Source: Paenibacillus taiwanensis DSM 18679
GTDB taxonomy: Bacteria; Bacillota; Bacilli; Paenibacillales; Paenibacillaceae
Length of the DNA: 64,000 nucleotides
Reading direction: 5' to 3'
Assembly: GCF_000425125.1 (NCBI RefSeq)
Contig: NZ_AULE01000024.1
Coordinates: forward strand, 306,963 to 370,962
Each line of letters opens with the position of its first letter. Position 1 is the stretch's first letter. The position numbers and the translations under genes were made by a program. The notes under the pieces are model-generated. The model searched no databases. It was given only the letters and a program-made list of their open reading frames with translations, and was not told the DNA's origin. Below are positions 61,795 to 64,000 of this stretch, piece after piece.

Positions 61795-63779
61795 TGAAAA
61801 AAAATAAGTCTCCTCGATTAATATTAAAAAAACTTATACTTGTAGGTAGAGAAAAAAATTACATTGTTCCATTTACTGTAGGATTAAATATTATTTATGG
61901 AGATTCAGATACAGGTAAATCTAGCATTCTTAATATAATAGATTACCTTCTTGGTGCAAGCGAGGTTTTCTTATATGATGAGATAGAAATTCACGGTAAA
62001 TATGGATTATTGGAATTGGAATTGAATAATGATACATATACAATTAAAAGGGATATTTTTAATCCGAAGTCTCATATAGAGGTGTACCATTCAAGTGTTG
62101 ATAAAATGGAGGATGTTTTCCCAAAAGAATATGGATCAAGTTTTGTAAAGGAAGGTCCAGCTGGTTATTTTTCAGATTTTATGTTAGAAGCGTTGAACAT
62201 CTCATTAGTGAAACTAAAACAAGCCCCTTCAAAAGCAGACTCGAAAATGACTTCATTAAGTTTTCGCGATATTTTTAAATTTTGTTTTTTAGATCAAGAC
62301 GATGTAGGGAATAAAGACATCTTAGACCAAAAAAATCCTGTTGTTTTCGTGAAAAATAAAGAGACTTTTAAATTTCTGCATAATCTATTGGATAGTCAAA
62401 TTACTGAATTACAAGAGGATATTGCAGAAAAGACTAGAATTAAAAATGGGATTATCCAACAATTCACTATTGTATCATCTTTCTTAAGAGAAGCTCGTCT
62501 TGAAACCACTGAATCCTTAGAAGGAAAATCACAAAAATTATCCGAGGAATTGAAATTACTTGATAATGAAATATTACAGCTAACACATAATATGAAATCA
62601 AATTCGGATCATGATAATGAACTTAGAGAGATTATTGTTACTAAACAGAGTCTTCTCGATAGTCTAACATTAAATAAGATGTATAAAGAAACACAACTTG
62701 ATCAGAATTTACGTTTAAAGAGGGATTATCAACAAGACATTGATAAATTATTGGCTTCTGTTGAGGTGATAAAGAAGCTCCCAAATCATGAAGGTCATCA
62801 TGTTAATTGTCCTGTTTGTGACAATGAAATGCAGGCATCTAAATTTAATGAACTATTTAGTCAGTATGATTCTAGTTCCATAGAATTGGAAGTTAAAAGT
62901 TTGAAAAATCGTTTTAAAGAAGTTTCCCTATTGATCGATAGAGATAGAGGGAGTATCTTGGATATAATTGAAGAAATAACTTCAATTAGTACTGAAATTA
63001 AAAAAGCAAAGGATATGTTGGATTTAAAAACCCGTGAATTTGTTTCACCATTTCTGTCACAACGAGATGTACTTAACACAAGGAGAGGTGAGATAAACGA
63101 GGAAATTAAACGTACTGATTATTTGCTGAAGCTGAGAAATCAATTAAATGAATTAACAAAAAAAACTGATGTATTAACCGAACAAATTTCACAATTAAAT
63201 GTTAGAATGATAACTCTTGTTGAAGGGGCACCATCTGTCGATGGTGTTTTGGAAAGTATTGCGGATTGGTTAAATGAATTCCTAACTTTTATACCAATAC
63301 GCAACCCGTATGGAATAAAAATTAGTGATAAAACATTCTTGCCAGTCGTTAGAGATAGAGACTACTCAAAACTAACTTCTGGAGGCTTGAGAACATTAGT
63401 ATCTATAGGGTACTTATTCAGTTTGCTGCGGAATAGTTTGGATACAGACACCAATTTCCCTAGTCTGGTTATGATTGATACTGTAGGTAAATATATTGGG
63501 AAAACTAAAGCTAAGTATTTGGAGAATACTAGCCAATCAGAAGATAATTTAGAAGGCATTAATGATCCTAAAAAATATAAAAATATATATAGCTACTTAA
63601 GTTCATTAAGCGATGAGTTAATTGGGAACTATGATTTCCAGGTGATTGTGGTAGATAATGACCTACCTGACTCAATGGAATCTCAATTGGATAAATATAT
63701 TGTTAAGAAGTTTAGTGTCGACGAAAGAGATGGCTTTGAGATTGGTTTTATAAATAATGCTACTCCTAGATTAGTTTAG
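61794..63779 (+). CDS. ABC-3C ATPase with coiled-coil and zinc hook (DUF3732-like)
   Basis: A 661-residue SMC/Rad50-like ABC ATPase. Walker A is GDSDTGKSS (36-44), preceded by LKKLILVGREKNYIVPF. Coiled coils at about 200-335 and 355-470 flank a zinc-hook-like CPVCDNEM (339-346). The ABC signature is LTSGGLRTLVSIGYLFSLL (527-545), Walker B SLVMIDTVGKYIG (557-569), and a further acidic strand VIVVDNDLP lies near 618. This is the sensor or switch component of ABC-three-component systems. One-base overlap with the middle component (TAATG) shows a single operon. No membrane domain is present, so it is not a transporter. Confidence 0.88.
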   Translation: MKKNKSPRLILKKLILVGREKNYIVPFTVGLNIIYGDSDTGKSSILNIIDYLLGASEVFLYDEIEIHGKYGLLELELNNDTYTIKRDIFNPKSHIEVYHSSVDKMEDVFPKEYGSSFVKEGPAGYFSDFMLEALNISLVKLKQAPSKADSKMTSLSFRDIFKFCFLDQDDVGNKDILDQKNPVVFVKNKETFKFLHNLLDSQITELQEDIAEKTRIKNGIIQQFTIVSSFLREARLETTESLEGKSQKLSEELKLLDNEILQLTHNMKSNSDHDNELREIIVTKQSLLDSLTLNKMYKETQLDQNLRLKRDYQQDIDKLLASVEVIKKLPNHEGHHVNCPVCDNEMQASKFNELFSQYDSSSIELEVKSLKNRFKEVSLLIDRDRGSILDIIEEITSISTEIKKAKDMLDLKTREFVSPFLSQRDVLNTRRGEINEEIKRTDYLLKLRNQLNELTKKTDVLTEQISQLNVRMITLVEGAPSVDGVLESIADWLNEFLTFIPIRNPYGIKISDKTFLPVVRDRDYSKLTSGGLRTLVSIGYLFSLLRNSLDTDTNFPSLVMIDTVGKYIGKTKAKYLENTSQSEDNLEGINDPKKYKNIYSYLSSLSDELIGNYDFQVIVVDNDLPDSMESQLDKYIVKKFSVDERDGFEIGFINNATPRLV

Positions 63780-63859
63780 TAGTTAAAAATAAAATTGTTA
63801 TTTATCTTGATTTATGCGAGAGCGTAAAATATCTTGTGTAAATAGATAAATAGCAAAAA

Positions 63860-63920
63860 GGAAGACCTTTTCTTGTAGAATTAAGTCACCACAACACAAT
63901 TCACAGAAAAGAGGTCTTCC
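63860..63920 (+). promoter_or_regulatory. Leader hairpin that would hide the transposase ribosome site
   Basis: GGAAGACCTTTTCT (63860-63873) pairs with AGAAAAGAGGTCTTCC (63905-63920), and the second arm contains the AAAGAGG ribosome site. Transcripts entering from outside would fold and block translation; a promoter inside the loop would escape. Confidence 0.6.
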
Positions 63921-63922
63921 CT

Positions 63923-64000
63923 ATGAATCATTTTACATCAGATTTAGTCCAAGCTCTAGTCGCCAAGCAAGATGTGACTGAAGTTTTTCGTTCTCATCTA
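63923..64000 (+). CDS. IS256-family transposase, 5' end
   Basis: An ATG with AAAGAGG twelve bases upstream opens a frame running off the window: MNHFTSDLVQALVAKQDVTE then VFRSHL. This matches the start of Mutator/IS256-type transposases of Firmicutes. The DDE core lies outside the window, so activity cannot be judged. Confidence 0.85.
   Translation, partial: MNHFTSDLVQALVAKQDVTEVFRSHL

Larger units (their letters stand above)
63818..64000 (+). mobile_element. IS256-family insertion sequence, left end (cut by the window edge)
   Basis: Starts with the terminal sequence GAGAGCGTAAAATAT, followed by a leader with two long inverted arms (63860-63873 and 63905-63920). The transposase ATG is at 63923. 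Near-copy of 50524-50632, which confirms the left boundary. Confidence 0.85.

Noticed and set aside
61794..63779. Plain RecN/SMC repair protein or ABC transporter ATPase
   Set aside because: The zinc hook and SMC-like layout exclude a transporter, and the overlap with the hydrolase and linker genes fits ABC-3C better than housekeeping repair.
1..64000. CRISPR array, tRNA or rRNA genes
   Set aside because: No regularly spaced direct repeats and no clover-leaf or rRNA-like stretch was seen on either strand.

Overview
The window reads as chromosome from a spore-forming Firmicute, most likely a Paenibacillus or close relative. The pointers are a FosB-type bacillithiol transferase, an exosporium-like protein behind a mother-cell sigma -10 element, strong GGAGG ribosome sites, a TseB/YpmB cell-wall regulator, a chitin-active LPMO with FnIII repeats, and a large secreted GHL10 hydrolase with a carbohydrate ABC transporter. 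No rRNA, tRNA or CRISPR array was seen. The assignment is inference from gene content; no database was consulted.

Layout. 0-18.6 kb is mostly ordinary chromosome: tseB, a secreted chitin LPMO, a TetR/HXXEE pair, a PocR-AraC regulator divergent from glycerol dehydrogenase and fused dihydroxyacetone kinase genes, a secreted CYTH-like protein, an exosporium-type protein, a PLP-flavoured group (YggS, BenE transporter, MocR regulator, PNPOx-like protein), nitroreductases, DUF3024, fosB and an RNAP alpha-CTD-like protein. 18.7-31.7 kb is accessory DNA. It holds small AT-rich orphan genes, several resembling immunity proteins of polymorphic toxin systems, separated by spacers that repeatedly carry an ACGTTA-type motif just upstream of the next start. 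It also holds wreckage: a ParB-like gene and a large helicase gene of a conjugative element (both frameshifted), an Rpn nuclease/transposase, a deleted primase running into the tail of an NRPS-type thioesterase, a split TagA glycosyltransferase, an RCC1-FnIII pseudogene, an IS3 remnant and a broken SUKH gene.

31.7-45.7 kb is an intact co-directional carbohydrate locus: a secreted GHL10 protein, a second cytosolic GHL10-like protein, a solute-binding lipoprotein with two permeases, a DUF4127 protein, an FAD oxidoreductase, NanE epimerase, a ROK kinase and an RpiR regulator. It suggests capture and breakdown of an N-acetylmannosamine-containing or related glycan, but no sialate lyase, NagA or NagB is present. 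45.9-52.9 kb returns to small accessory genes, with one IS256-type end remnant. 53.2-57.5 kb is a compact GntR, ADP-ribosylglycohydrolase, NCS1 permease and PfkB kinase operon with a shared palindromic operator motif, probably for nucleoside or ribosyl-compound salvage.

57.6-64 kb is a second mobile or defence segment. A degraded large serine recombinase is followed by a tightly overlapping three-gene operon: an alpha/beta-hydrolase with a conserved C-terminal domain, a small linker protein and a zinc-hook ABC ATPase. This matches the architecture of an ABC-three-component (ABC-3C) conflict system with a lipase-like effector and is the most interesting system in the window. The window ends inside an IS256-family element whose leader hairpin would hide the transposase ribosome site in read-through transcripts.
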